A stretch of DNA of 64,000 nt from Cyclospora cayetanensis (GCF_002999335.1 NW_020312069.1:1-64000); one strand, 5' to 3'; counted from the first letter of the stretch, positions 45,988 to 58,226 are shown. The notes: generated by a model from the letters alone, not told the origin. Program-made: numbers and translations.

Positions 45988-48900
45988 ATGGCGGCCGCTA
46001 CGGACCATCTGCTCTGCCAAGTGAGACAAACGACACGGGGGGGCGATTTGGGGAGGGGGGTATGAATATGGGAAAAGAGGGCGAAAAGGGAGAGAAAGGG
46101 GTGGCCAGTGATGTGATACGGCGTGGGGGCAGATTTATGATGGTCTAGAGCCTGGGCAGTGGCTATTAGGTGCCTGTTATTCCCCAAGAAACATTTGGCG
46201 TAACTCGAGCGCCGTATGGCCTTTCAGGGATGCGCGTGCAGCGTGTTATTCAAAGGCCTGATGGTGTCACATGTCTTTTGCCACTTGCTCGATGTGCTTG
46301 CAGGATCTTTCTACGCTGGATGTCAGCAAGCTGACACCCCTTTCCCCCGAAGTGATTAGCCGTCAAGTAAGTACCGGCGCGATGAACAGTATTTAGCTAG
46401 CGGTTGCTAGTTTCAAAGACCGACTGTACCTAGCAGCCCGTCTCCCCATTTAGTTTTTAGCGGTTGTTGTTTGCAGCAACAACTTGCTTATATTCCTTCC
46501 TGTGGCTTGCTCGCTGCAGCCATCGCTGCCTGTGTCATGATCACTCCCCGTTTCCCTTTCTTTTCCCCCTTCGCGTCCCCCTAAACCTCATCTTCGCCTT
46601 TCCTCCCCTCGATTTCGCTTTTTGCAGGCAACAATAAACTTCGGAACCATCGGTCACGTCGCGCATGGCAAATCGACGGTTGTACGGGCAGTTTCGGGGG
46701 TTCAGACGGTGCGCTTCAAGCATGAGAAAGAAAGAAACATTACCATCAAACTTGGGTAGGTGATTTTTCGTAGACGCCCTGTGTTCCGGTTGGGTGTCTC
46801 GGCAGCGGCCTTCACGCGGTCGAAATCCACACATACAGACACTTACACCTACACTTAGAGACAGATGCAGAGACGGATAGAGAAAAAGAGACAGAGAGGT
46901 TGCCCAAGTCCATTTCTTCCCGCGGGGTGTTGGCAGGGAATCCAAACCTTCTGCTTACATATTGTGTTCGTGGTGGCTTTGGGCAGAAGACTTTTCGTTT
47001 TTTGGTATTTTCGTTTACCACATTCCAAACAGGACTGCTGCACCTGGCGTCATGGGTCGTCTCTGTGTGTGTATATGTATATGCATGTATCTGTGTGTAT
47101 GTGTATGCATGTGTATGTATGTGTATGTGTATGTATGTGTGTATGTATGTGTATGTATGTGTATGTGTATGTATGTATATGTATGTATATGTGTATGCAT
47201 GTATATGTATGTATATGTGTATCTGTATGTATGTATATGTATGTATGTGTGTGTGCATGTATATGTATGTATATGTATATGTGTTGGGTTGTACTGTGCA
47301 GCTATGCAAATGCAAAGATTTACAAGTGCACAAATCCTGACTGCCCTCCTCCCGAGTGCTACTGGTCATATGGTTCCTCGAAGGAAGACGATCCCCCGTG
47401 TTTGAGGCCGGGATGCGGTGCCAAGATGAAGTTGATGCGGTATGTATGTCGCGATATGCCTAGGGGTGTTTGTTGCGTACAAGGAAGTGCATTGAGACAG
47501 ACGGGGCGGCAAGGGGTGGTAGGGGAGACTGTGTGAATGTTGGTCTGTCTGTCGGTTGGTCTTTCTGCAATTGCAGTGACTCCGTATTCGGGGAGGAGGG
47601 AAGGGAGGGGGTAATACTTGGGAGTATGCCGTATGCGGCTTTGGAAGGGAGGGCAACGCGCTGGCTCTTCACCGTTGGGAGTGCAGATGGCGGCGTTGTA
47701 GTATGCATCTCTAGATGTGCATTTAAATGCATTTGTGCGGGTATGCGGGGTGATGATGCAGGCACGTATCCTTCGTGGACTGTCCAGGGCACGATATTCT
47801 CATGGCGACAATGCTGAACGGCGCCGCTGTGATGGATGCCGCTCTTCTGCTGATTGCGGGAAATGAGAGCTGCCCGCAGCCGCAGACTTCTGAGCACTTG
47901 GCAGCAGTTGAAATTATGCGCCTTCAGCATATTATCATTCTGCAGGTTAGGCGGCACGACACTTGCGTGTTGGACCTCGAAAGACGCGCTTGGAGGCGTC
48001 TTAGAAGGTGTCTTCGCTCGCATTAGGCGTCTTCGAGGGCATGCGCGAGACGCGGGAGGCGCCCTAGGTTTGCACTTGCGTCTGCATGCAGAATAAGGTG
48101 GAGCTGATCAAGGAGTCTCAGGCGCTGCAGCAGCAGCAAGAAATCAAGCAATTCGTTGCAGGTACGGAGGGAAAGGGCACGTTGTAAGGGGCAGAGTCTC
48201 TCTCTCTCTCTTTCTACCTCTGCCACGGTTTTTGTAGGCTCTGCTGCTGGGTGATTTGGGGGCTTGGATCGGTGTGTTTGCCGGAGGGGAGAGCAAGAGG
48301 GCGTGGCGTTAGAGAGATAGAGAGAGAGAGATAGAGATAGAGAGATAGGTGGCAGCACGCTGGAGGGTTTCAACGGCGTTGTGAAGGGGGTATCGTGTTT
48401 TTCTACGGAGTGTATGGATGCATGCGTGTGTGTCTTTGTGCACGCATGCTTGCGTATGTGTGTATCTTCGTGGAGGTGGGTATGTGAGAAGGTGGATTTT
48501 TGCTTGAGATGGAGATACGACAGACTGGCGTTTGGTGCGTATGTGTATGTGTGTGTGTGTGTCTGTCTATCTGTCTGTCTGTAAAACAGGTACTGCTGCC
48601 GACAAGGCACCCATCATTCCGATTTCCGCCGTGTTGAAGTACAACATCGACGTCCTTTGCGAATTGATTTGCACCCTCGTGCCCGTGCCTCATCGCGATT
48701 TTTCGCGTCCGCCTCAACTCATCATTATCAGATCTTTTGACGTCAACAAGGTATTATTCCGTGCATGTGCACATGTGTACGTGGGGAGTGGCGTTGGTAT
48801 TTCTATGTATATCGCATGTCTGCAAGAGCCTCCTTTCTCCTCTCTCGTGTCCTCTCTCTCTCTCTCTCGTGTGGGCTTACTGCTTGGGGGGAGGCAGGCA

Positions 48901-49037
48901 GTTCTACTCGCCGTTTGCGGTGTGTCGCTTCAAGGCAGAGCGAGGGGCCGTCCCCCGCGTCGACGCGTGGGGAGTGTGTTCGAGTTTCTGACGCGTGGGG
49001 AGTGGCAGTCTCTAATTGCGTATTTCTTATTTTGCGC

Positions 49038-49083
<46 letters not shown>

Positions 49084-50577
49084 AGCCTGGAGAAGAGGCT
49101 GAGAAGCTGCAGGGTGGGGTCGCTGGAGGCTCGATCAGTGAAGGCTTGTTGCGGGTTGACGATGAGATTGAGATACGGCCGGGCATTATCAGCAAAGACA
49201 ACTCGGGAGTTATTCAATGCAGGTCCTTCATACGGCTGGAAGCGCTGCTGTCTGCCGCCGTTTGTTGCGCTGCTGCCAGGTGTTTGTTTGTGGATTTTCG
49301 GGGGGAAGGGGGGTCCGTGGAGGAGGAGGAAAGGAGGAGCTGCTGGAACGGGCATGGAGGGATGCATGTGCCGTGCGTGCTGTAATCTTCTGCCGCTGCA
49401 GGCCCATTGCGTCGCGCATCATTTCGCTCTTTGCGGAGGAGAATCCTCTGCAGTTTGCCGTTCCAGGGGGTCTAATTGGAGTCGGAACAAGAGTCGATCC
49501 CACATTAACGAGGGCAGACAGATTGGTGGGGCAGGTCCTTGGACACCCCGGGAAGCTCCCGGACTGCTATATCGAGATCGACGTAAATTACTATCTTCTT
49601 AGGCGTCTTCTCGGCGTCAAGAGCCAGGTAGGGTTGTTTGAAGGGCCAGAGCAGTTTGCTAGGGATATTTGAGGAGGCTGCGAGGGCAGGAGAGGAGGCT
49701 GTGGGGAAGCGCTGGAGAAAATGTCTTCTCGAGGCGTGGGAGGGGGGTTTGAACGAACGGGTTTGGAATGGAGGTGTCCTTTCACTTAAATAACTAGTGT
49801 ATTACCCTTATGTCAACAATTCTTTATTTCAAGTAAAACTGGTGTTTATCAGTATTTTACGTTTTAAAGAAGTAGCAATCTTAGGACCCGCAATATCTTG
49901 GCCAAAAACATATTTTTAAATTTATTCGAACGATCGCGTCTTCCAGCTGCCAGCCACCATTTATCTTTTGGATGCGGCGGGCTTGTTGTGTTTTGCGTTT
50001 TCTAGGAGGGAGAGAAATCTACAAAGGTTTCCAAATTGAAGAAGGGCGAGTTCGTGATGGTCAATGTAGGATCGACGTCGGTGGGAGCGCGCATTGCGGG
50101 CATCAAACCCGAAGTCGCCAAGCTGGAGCTCACAGGCCCTGTCTGCACGCGAGTAAGGCCTTCGTGTTTAGCGGGGGAGGGGGGAAGGAGCGAGGGAAAG
50201 TTAGGTGTCTGCGACAGGGAGACTGGGGAGTATGCGGTTAGAGAGGTTTGCCCTAGGTACGGCATGGCCGGATAGGGGGAGGGGTCTTTAGGAGTTACAG
50301 TGCTGCATGAAGATATAGGTAGCCGCAGTGCAAGAAGAGGCCGTTTCAAGGGAGGTCAGATGCTGAGTCGCGCCGGAAGCGCGCGCGTGTTTTCTTGACG
50401 TAAATTACGAGTTCGAGGCTTTTTGAGGCTCGCTTGTTTCTGCTCCCTTTTGTGTGGTGATTGCAATAGGTGGGTGATAAAGTTGCACTCAGCCGGCGTG
50501 TGGACAAGCACTGGCGCCTCATTGGTTGGGGGCAGATCAATAAGGGTAAGACAATTTTGCTGCAGGATGCACTCTAA
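45988..50577 (+). CDS. Translation initiation factor eIF2, gamma subunit
   Basis: GTP-binding core of eIF2, which delivers initiator Met-tRNA to the 40S subunit. Eleven exons, every junction in phase: 45988-46020, 46304-46366, 46628-46755, 47302-47439, 47762-47945, 48092-48161, 48590-48750, 49086-49222, 49402-49627, 50006-50152, 50470-50577 (TAA); 464 residues, the usual family length. Motifs: P-loop GHVAHGKST, zinc-ribbon insert with four Cys (CTNPDC ... CLRPGC), [15 protein letters not shown] (G3), NKVELI (G4), [11 protein letters not shown] (G5), then domain II/III ([62 protein letters not shown]). The start is an ATG 11 codons before the first intron. Donors are consensus-like GTRRGN except GTATTA, GTTAGG, GTACGG and GTCCTT. 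Confidence 0.96.
47059..47288. repeat. TGTATGTA microsatellite, eIF2 gamma intron 3
   Basis: GTGTATGTATATGCATG units fill the end of the intron 46756-47301, up to the acceptor TGTGCAG. Antisense and sense Tyr/Met/Val-rich frames here are artefacts. Confidence 0.96.
48196..48350. repeat. CT/GA microsatellites, eIF2 gamma intron 6
   Basis: A CTCTCT run near 48197-48215 and a GAGATAGAGA run near 48310-48346, within the intron 48162-48589. Confidence 0.9.
49037..49081. repeat. TG dinucleotide tract, eIF2 gamma intron 7
   Basis: About 20 TG dinucleotides immediately before the acceptor CCAG at 49082-49085, so the tract takes the place of the usual polypyrimidine tract. Confidence 0.96.
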
Positions 50578-51950
50578 GAAGGCGCGGGGGGTGCAGACAT
50601 GCACGCGTTGCGGAGGGAACCTCTAGGGGTCTGCCCCGAGTGAAGAAGTCCTCCTGGCATCTACATGGGCATCGAGGAATGCCCTTTCGCTTTGATTCCC
50701 TCGAAAGCAGCACGCAGCAGCTAAAGCATCACGAAAGGAGAGGCGCGCGACGTGTGCACCACACTGAGTTACTGCTCCTACCGAACTCGCAGCAAAAGGC
50801 ACGTGTGAGCGCAATCTAGTGATACACCAACCAGGAGGCAGCGACGTCATTTAAGGCGCCTGCTTCCGCTGCCCCTGCTTCTTCTGTTGCTACTGCTACT
50901 GCCGCTGCAGCGACAGGTTCAGCAGTCGCGCATCACAGCAGCAGCACCAGCAGGAGTGAGGTCGCTGACTGCAAAAGAGGAAAATTTCCTTCCGCTCTTC
51001 CTTCCCCCGTCACGCGTGTATGGCGGCAGCGCTGGCCTGGGAAGCACGACGCTCACTCCTGGCGGCCTTTGGCTTCTGAAGCAGGAATAATTGGTTGCTT
51101 GTGGCGGAGGAACTATTTCAGTGCGAACTCCGCTTTCACGGGTATAAAAGGGTTTGGCGTTCTTAAGCTTCACGACTCTACTAGGGCGTAGCGTCCACGA
51201 CTCCAGCGCTAGCGGCCGTCCAAATCGCATTCTAGGCTAGTGGCTGGGCTCTAAGACATATGTGAATACATTGGGGTCGTAAGAAGGACGACTGGGCAGG
51301 CTGGTCCCCTTGACAGCAAAGGGGATACTTTAAATTGCGCTTTCCCCTAAATCCTGAAAGCACATTTGCTGGTGCTTCTGGAGGAGCGGCGGCCGAAACG
51401 GATGGTAGTCGCTCACCGTGAGGGGTCTCGCCGCAGCGGAAACGCTTGCTGCAACGGCTTCCCAGTGTCCGCAACAACACAGGGGCCACCAACAGAAGCA
51501 GCAGCTGCTAGAATTGCAGCAGCAAGGCAAAGGAGCGGGCTCCTGGTTTCAGCGTTGCTAGCAGAGAAGCCTTAAAGAAGTGCGGTAGAGGGCGAGTCTC
51601 TGCTTTGCTAGGCTCACGTGCTTACCCCCATCACTGGGTGCAGCTGCGGCCAGTACAACGTAACGGCAAGAGCAGCGGGAACAACTGCAGCTGCGCAGCT
51701 AACCTCTCTGGAGACCCCGGTGTATGCCTTCTTCAGAGTGTCTTTCGAGCCACAAAAAATTCGACAGGAAGCGATGGCCGATGTGGCATTTCTCTTGCCT
51801 ATTGGGAACGTGTTGTGGCTGCGAAACCCGCTACTCTTGCTGCTGGTGCGCGAATTTTACAGTGAAACAACAGCAGATAGTGATGGCGCTGTTTAAACAC
51901 TGCCTTGGGTTATGCTAGAGCTACTGTAGGGACTGCTGCTTTTTATAGCT
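50578..51950. other. Region with one possible short minus-strand gene
   Basis: 50880-50945 is CTGCTG/GCAGCA-rich. A 103-codon minus frame (51230-50919) starts with ATG and contains RVVKLKNAKPFYTRESGVR, which looks protein-like but is not recognised. The plus strand also has an unbroken frame across 50830-51185, so coding strand cannot be settled by eye. Plus frames at 51618-51896 have no motif. Confidence 0.3.
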
Positions 51951-53386
51951 CTAGGCTTTCTTCTTTCCACGCCCCTTCTTTTGCGATTTCGGCTTTTTTA
52001 TTGCCTCTGCCGGGTCCGCCAGACGAAACGGCATTCGCGGCAGCAACAGGGGCAGCGCCTGGTGTTGCTGGTGCTCTACTTGTGCGACCTGTTCCAACTG
52101 TGCACCCCCGCTAAATCAACACACACACATACACACACATCCAAGTATTTGCGATCGGCCGCCTGAGACTGTGCAGCAGCACGTGCGTCAGCAGTAAAAC
52201 CAAGGTCCAACAGTCTAAGCAGGCAGTTGGGTCTTGGCTGTGCTGTGCCCTCTTACTTGTTTCCCGCTGCAGTGTGACTCTTGGCATTTAATTTATGAGG
52301 CCTTGTAGTGCTCTCCCGGCTTGCTCCTGCGCTTTTACCGCTCTTTGCCCTTTTCGCCGGTTTCTTCTTCTGAGCTAGCTGTTGTTGCCGCTGCTCCCGA
52401 TACGCGGCAACGGCAGCAAATACACTGGGCTGCTGAAGAACCGGAGCCGAAAGTGCAGAGGGGCAGTCTGTTCAAACGGTAGCAGCAGCAGCAGCAGGCA
52501 ACGCACATGTAGAAAGCGAGGGAGAACTGCCGCTCGCGCAGCCCTTGTTGTACTACTGCAGCTGCTCCACCGGTAAATCACCACCATTAGCCGTTCGCTT
52601 TCTTCCCAATAAACGAATAAAATAAAAAGCCGCGCATCCTGGCTGCACGGGGATAGAAGTGAAGGAAGAGAGTGCTCTAGGCTCAGTGGTGTTGCGAAGT
52701 ACTCGGTGATTCCAGCACAACGACCAAGTGCCCCCAATAGGGTGTTATTCAATTCCTCCGGAAGGCCCTAAGTGGTGAACTTCGCAGAGGAAGAGGGTCG
52801 CGAAGTGCTCACTGCCCGCCCTCTGCAGAGTTTACCCTCTTGGACTTGGGGAAGTTCGATCGTTCACGGACTTACGCAGAGTGACCAACTCACTTCTGTC
52901 ACACTCCAGCAAACGCCGCTTTGAAATTTTAGCTGCCTGTGCGTAGGCGTCCCATGAGACAACGGTGGCCTCCGCTTCGTATGACTTTTTGTTCGTTGCC
53001 GCAGTTGCTGATCTTGGTGAGCAGCTTTTCGCCGCTGCTGACGGCTGGTCCAATGCATCCATAGAGGAGCTCAGACCCGCCCACACACGCCTGCGACCCT
53101 GAAAGCAGTATTTCGTAGGAAGAACTCAGTGCTCAATCCCACACAACCGGGGAAACAAGTCCATCCTTTTGCGTTTGATGTTGCTAATCTTTCGCATTTT
53201 AAAAGCCTTACGCCCCGATCCCCCGAGTACCTTGGGATGCAGCCCATGGACGGAGTCTGGCAGCGCTCTAACACCACGCGTTGTGTGCCCCTGGTCCTGG
53301 AGTCGCTGTCTTTGTCGCTCTTGCAGTAGCAGCTTTTGCCGCCGCTGTCGCTCACCCTTTGAGGTGTCTGAATCCGTTTCAGACAT
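51951..53386 (-). CDS. Lys/Gln-rich hypothetical protein
   Basis: Proposed ATG at 53386 (MSETDSDTSKGERQRRQKLL, acidic then strongly basic). An exon joined in phase begins after CTGCTTTCAG near 53103 (GRRRVWAGLSSSMDAL ... KISKRRLLECDRSELVTL) and ends at a GTAAGT donor near 52872; exit phase 1 matches the acceptor TTTGAACAG near 52472 (CPSALSAPVLQQPSVFAAV, then AQKKKPAKRAKSGKSAG), whose donor is GTAAGA near 52251. A last basic stretch ending in KKPKSQKKGRGKKKA and TAG at 51951 looks coding, but its phase does not match, so an exon is missing or misplaced. The composition suggests a nuclear or nucleolar protein. The family is not recognised. Confidence 0.42.
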
Positions 53387-54746
53387 GGGCGTGTGCGCAG
53401 AGGGGGTCTCGAGCTGTCCCCAGGCTCTCCCGACGTGCCGAAGGGAGGCTTGGGGTCGCTGCAAGGTGCAGCATCGATGATCCGAGTCACTGTGCTTCAA
53501 CCTGCAGTTGTCTCATTAGCAGGCACTCCTGATCTTAGGTTCAGGGGTAAGGAGGAGAGCGAGCCGCTATGATTGACGCACAGAGGCACTTATTCAGAGT
53601 ATCAGCTTTGCTGTACGCTGCGTGCCTGCAGAAGCCCACATTCGTGGACTTCAAACCGTAGTGGCCTCACCCGGTGGCTTGGAAAGAGCAGCGAGACCCT
53701 TCTGCCACCCTGTAGTCAGTCACACAAGAAGCCAGTGGCCTCGTCAGCCGGAGTTTGGGCTGCACACGCTGTGTGCAGATGCACAGCGTTTGTTAGACCT
53801 ACATTCGCATGCAGCGTTCTGTGCACCGATAGCGGCAGGACAATAGAGGAAGAAGCTTTCACTAACAGCACAGACCTAGAAGTAAGGGCTCGATTCCCTA
53901 TATTTTTTGTGAGGGAGAGCCAGCAAAGGCATTGAGGTGGAGTGAATGCCCATGTGTCGCACGGTACGGCTAGGCTACCACGTGGGGTATCCGTTGCATG
54001 CATACAGCAGAGGTGCGTGCTCGCTAGCGTCTTTTCGGGCTTGCCAAGCTTCAACAAGTCCTCTCCTAGCCGCCTCTCTCCTGAGCAGCAAAGACTATTG
54101 GTTGAACCGTAAACCCTCTGGTGCATGCAACAGCATAAAACGCAGTGGTATAAAGATCACTAGGGCGTGCCGTGTAGGGTATGGCGCACTCTGCTTGTGC
54201 CTGTTCTCGCTGTCGACCAGCCAGCCATCGTGCATGAAGTTGAGCCTGGATGAGGGACCGGCGGTCGGAGCCAACGTAACCTAATCACCAAAGAGAACAT
54301 TCCCCTACATGGCCCGTATTGGCGCATCTTACCATATTCATTGTAAAGCGAAAAGCTTTTCCCACTGCAACTGCCGGGCAGTAGCCCTTTAAAGACTTGC
54401 CGCAAGTCTTTAACGCAAAACCGCTAGGCAGTAAAGCCCTATATGTGCGACCCGATTGATCTAGACGCATAGAGGCCTGACTAGCAAATCCTTGATAAAT
54501 CAACCTGCTCTACACTAGACACCCTTAATTCTATGTGTGGAAACACAGAGGATTTCCCAGCAGAACTCGGCTAAATACCCCCCATGCGTCTCCTGCAAGT
54601 AGTTCCTTTCCAACATGCACACGTTCGGAAGGCAAGCAGAGTATGACACGGTGTTGTGCATAACTGTGCCTAATACAATAAGTTGGTATGCTAAAACAGA
54701 GAATGCATCTACATTATGCATGCAAGCACAGAGCATGGACGAAACA
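53387..54746. other. Repeat-poor intergenic block, nothing supported
   Basis: No microsatellites. Open frames at 53573-53935 (+) and 53716-54126 (-) overlap in antisense; neither shows a known motif or a consistent splice pattern. Confidence 0.45.
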
Positions 54747-54826
54747 TGACTGAAGTGGGATTCGAACCCACGCCCGCGAGGACTGCGGCCTGAACGCAGC
54801 GCCTTAGACCACTCGGCCATCCAGCC
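54747..54826 (-). tRNA. tRNA-Leu, anticodon CAG
   Basis: On the minus strand it begins GGCTGGATGGCCGAGTGG and folds as a type II (leucine) tRNA. The acceptor stem is GGCTGGA with TTCAGTC (seven pairs, two G-U). The D arm is GCCGAG..., the anticodon stem CTGCG/CGCAG encloses loop TTCAGGC (anticodon CAG), a long variable arm follows, and the T arm is GTGGG TTCGAAT CCCAC. The discriminator base is A. No intron. It stands alone in a gene-poor stretch. Confidence 0.95.
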
Positions 54827-55499
54827 ATCGACGCTGCTCACTGCTAAACCATAATTCATAATCTTGGAATTCACACAACTTCTTCCCTGTTTGCCAGCCT
54901 TAAAGCTAGATCTCATCCTAGAGACGCAACCGTCGTAGTCAAGCAGCTCAAACCTCCCAAACCCCACTCTGCCCACACAACTGCCCGGCCTGAGGCCGCA
55001 GAAGAACAAGGCGCGCCGAAAACACCAAAGCACCAAATCATGAAAGAAACCACTCTCGTAACCGCCACAGCACCAACATTCGCCCACTCTCGCGGGCTTC
55101 ACAAAAATAATAACGGTTAAACACAAATCCTGCAACCTTCTGGTTCACACTGGGGCGTTTGACAGGGAAAGCTTGCGCACCGGCAATCGAGACATCGGCA
55201 TACCACAAGACATGTAGCCACCTGCTGAAGTCTAAACCTTCGTTGCAGGACCCTTTGAATTCTAAATTTCTGACTCTACTCTACGTCGTCTATGCCAAGC
55301 ACCGAACAGGGGAGACTTGGCACCGCTAGCAATGCTCTACACGCAAATCCGTGATAATAATTCCCTTAACCTAAAACACTCGGTACATGGGACACCCCTA
55401 GGTGCACTCTACCACCGTGCATCCGTTCGCCTTCCTACTGTTGTAGGCTACGCTTCTCTAGCACAACAGTGTGCGACCCAAGTGTATGCCAAAGTGGTT
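54827..55499. other. Intergenic, nothing supported
   Basis: Upstream flank of the tRNA gene and 3' flank of the next minus-strand gene. No motif-bearing frame or repeat was seen. Confidence 0.5.
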
Positions 55500-56819
55500 T
55501 TACGGCTTGTTGCTGTGCATTGCCTTACCCTCGAACTGCCACTGGCGCGGTCTCATTGGCGCTGGAGTGGGGTCTTCCGTCTGGCCTTCTTGATCGGGGA
55601 GAACAAGACCCCAGGGAGGCTGCCCGTGAGCTGGCTGATAAGCAAAGGGGCTCCTACGACTACTGCTATTGCTGCCGCTGTTCCATGGCCGCTGTTTTGG
55701 CTGTTGCTGTTTCGAATCCCCACCATTAAGTTTCCTTCTTACCAGCGGCCTGGGCCTGAACAAAAGATTTATTCGGTAGAGTCGCAGTTTGTCTGCCGGC
55801 GTGCACAGGGGAGTGTGCGAGTAAACATATTTGCAAAAGCCCGATTCCACTGGCCCTTCATCCTGATGCTGCTGTTGCTGCCACTGTTGCGTGACACTAG
55901 GCGCTCGCTCCAGCAATGGAGAATCAACTGGCGGCTTCCAAAAGACCGAACCCGCGACAGGCTCCTCTGTTGGTCCATCTAGTGACCCACCCCAATGTTT
56001 TGCTGCCTCCTCCCCCTTCTCCTGCTCTAGCGGCTGCTGCTGCTTTGACAGCCTCTGCTGTTGTTGCTGTTGAGGGCAGCAGGATCTTTTGTACCACCTG
56101 TACACTGCTTCGAGCTGTCGCAGATGACTGGTGGGTGCGTTTGGTTGCTGCAGCAACAGCAGCTGCCGTTGCAGTTCAGTATACATTCGCCTCTCGCCTA
56201 TTGCTGTTGGGTCTAGAGTTTTTGTAGTACCACTGTTTCCTTTGCTAGTCTCGGCCTCAATGTTTTCTCTGAGACAGCTAAGGGTGCGCGCCATGGCGCA
56301 GTATTGGGCATTGGAATGCAGAGAGCCCGCGCGAAATGCAGCAGCGGAAGCATGTGTTGCTGCTGTTGGTATGGTCTCCGATGGCGGAGAAACAGCGCTT
56401 GTAGAATCCTTTTCCGTGGTTGCTGCCGCCGTGGTTACATCCGCAGATGCGGCTTCAGTCTCTTGGTTTGCTGCAGCAAGCTCGCGCTGCCGCCTGGCCT
56501 CAGCTGCCTTTGTTATGGCAGCAATGGCGGCATCCCGGGTAGGAACAAAATACCGCGGTGGGGCTGCAGGCTTTCCGCTGCTCAAAATGCCTCGCCCACA
56601 AAGAGTAGGGCCACCAGCAGTCGAGGTTACGACAGCATTAGGTTTGGCAATGGCACCAGCAAACGCATCAATTTGTTGGTCCAGCGGCAGGGGATTCCAG
56701 GGACCTACCGCTGGCGGGTGGCCAAGGGCAAGGGTGATTGCTTTATTTGGCGCTTTCTTTGGACCCTTTACGCCGCCCTTTCTTCCCTTCCCTTTACCTT
56801 TTGCTGCCTTTACAGGCAT
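55500..56819 (-). CDS. Single-exon hypothetical protein, Ala/Gln-rich
   Basis: Open for 440 codons from an ATG (MPVKAAKGKGKGRKGGVKGP) to the stop, with no need for splicing. It has a very basic Gly/Lys N-terminus, then VGPWNPLPLDQQIDAFAGAI, an Ala-rich helix (AAIAAITKAAEARRQREL), a Thr/Ala-rich stretch, a block around ERRMYTELQRQLLLLQQ, poly-Q, and a Pro-rich end. The unbroken length, the ATG and Eimeria-like homopolymer runs support coding; the opposite strand is partly open only because of the CAG bias. The family is not recognised. A basic N-terminus could suit nucleolar or organelle targeting. Confidence 0.5.
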   Translation of the reverse strand: MPVKAAKGKGKGRKGGVKGPKKAPNKAITLALGHPPAVGPWNPLPLDQQIDAFAGAIAKPNAVVTSTAGGPTLCGRGILSSGKPAAPPRYFVPTRDAAIAAITKAAEARRQRELAAANQETEAASADVTTAAATTEKDSTSAVSPPSETIPTAATHASAAAFRAGSLHSNAQYCAMARTLSCLRENIEAETSKGNSGTTKTLDPTAIGERRMYTELQRQLLLLQQPNAPTSHLRQLEAVYRWYKRSCCPQQQQQQRLSKQQQPLEQEKGEEAAKHWGGSLDGPTEEPVAGSVFWKPPVDSPLLERAPSVTQQWQQQQHQDEGPVESGFCKYVYSHTPLCTPADKLRLYRINLLFRPRPLVRRKLNGGDSKQQQPKQRPWNSGSNSSSRRSPFAYQPAHGQPPWGLVLPDQEGQTEDPTPAPMRPRQWQFEGKAMHSNKP

Positions 56820-58226
56820 GGTGCGTGCCACTGATTAAGACTTCGCGCTCAAAGAACTGGGCAAACAAAACCAAGGGACAACACCAAAGCGGTCTACCTA
56901 ACCACGTGCCACTACAGTGGCCTCTTAAGCATACATCATGCGAGTGAGCAGCAAAGCGACGGGCGCAAGGGCAAGTAGCATCAGAGCGTGCGAATTAACA
57001 GCAGCAGGGCAGCCAATGGGTCAGTACCACGGAACATTGCAATGTGTGGCAGTTGATCGGGATATATCCTTAGAAGCTGGATCCCGTTTTGCCGAGTTTT
57101 TGTTGCAGTGGCGACTGCCCATGTGGGTTTTACAGTTTGCCGCTTCTGCCGGTGTTAGCTGATGTGCTGTCGGTTGTGAAGGGACGGTTGCGTGTGTCTT
57201 GAAAAGGCAAATATTATTTCGGCCAGAAGCCGGCAGCTTCACCGCACGTGCCGGAAAAGCCCTTTTCTATGTGCTGCGAGGCCTCCACAAAGCCCTCACT
57301 GATCGTGGGTGCACGCGGTGGGGCGTGCGTTGCAGTGGTAGCCACTTCAGTAGCTGGATTGCTGGACTAAGACTCTCCACATCAAGCGCTGTAAACTTTT
57401 TCCGAATTGATTAAAACACAAATTAGAGCAAAAAATTGGGGGAACAAGGGAATGTCTCCAGCCTTATAACCCTGGTGTTTACAGAGCAAGCGAAGCCATC
57501 TCTCAGAGCCATACCCACCACAAGGTCACCTCCCCACAGACCCCTGCTATCCCAATGAAAAAAATCTCGCATTCCCGAAGCAAGTAAGTCTAGAAGCAAA
57601 CTTTTTACACTTTGCGCTGACTGCCACGAGGTGAATAAACTTCCTCTGGCATACCTACCCTGCTGCTACAGCTACAAGCGTAATAAAAGCGACCGGCGCA
57701 GAAAGCAGCTGCTGCGGCTGCAACAAAAGATACAGCTACGTGCGACTTGCAGCAACAGCTGCAGTCCTACATTTCAATGCCAAATGGCTCTATGCGTTAG
57801 CGTATTAAACCCGCAACACCAAGGTCACCAAATGTATTGCATTTTAAACCTTAGGTCGACAGATTTGCAGGGAGCCGACAGGGCAGCTCATTCATCAGGG
57901 GCCGCATTGCAAGACCGGCTATATCTACGTAATTAAGGTTTACAGTCTGGGGAATCGCACACACCGAGCCGTCCCCGACCCTGACTTTTGTCCGACTCTA
58001 CACCCTAAAATCCCCGAACCCCGACCCCAACCTCCATGGGCATTAGGATTTAGGGTATATAAGATCAATCTTGACCTCCTTCCTTTCATACGACAGGAAA
58101 CCACGCACAGGCCTTGTGTCCTGCAACAGCAGCAGCACACACAACTCCACAGCAGCAACCGAGTCAGCATGCACGCAAAAATTAGCTCCCCCCTCACGAA
58201 GGCGCTTGCGGGTTTTCCCGCCTCCA
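56820..58226. other. Intergenic block, nothing supported
   Basis: No convincing exons. Short plus frames at 57199-57414 and 57631-57936 have no motif. No simple repeats until the CAG-rich region beyond 58.1 kb. Confidence 0.45.

Noticed and set aside
46812..47540. Long Tyr/Met/Val-rich and His/Thr-rich frames on both strands
   Set aside because: They lie in and around the TGTATG repeat of eIF2 gamma intron 3; only 47302-47439 is an exon.
55317..55982. 221-codon plus-strand open frame
   Set aside because: Antisense to the more convincing single-exon minus-strand gene; the openness follows from CAG/CTG composition.
56131..56838. Two overlapping plus-strand frames of 176 and 235 codons
   Set aside because: Antisense to the same minus-strand gene, Cys/Ala/Val-rich in the manner of antisense CAG-biased frames.
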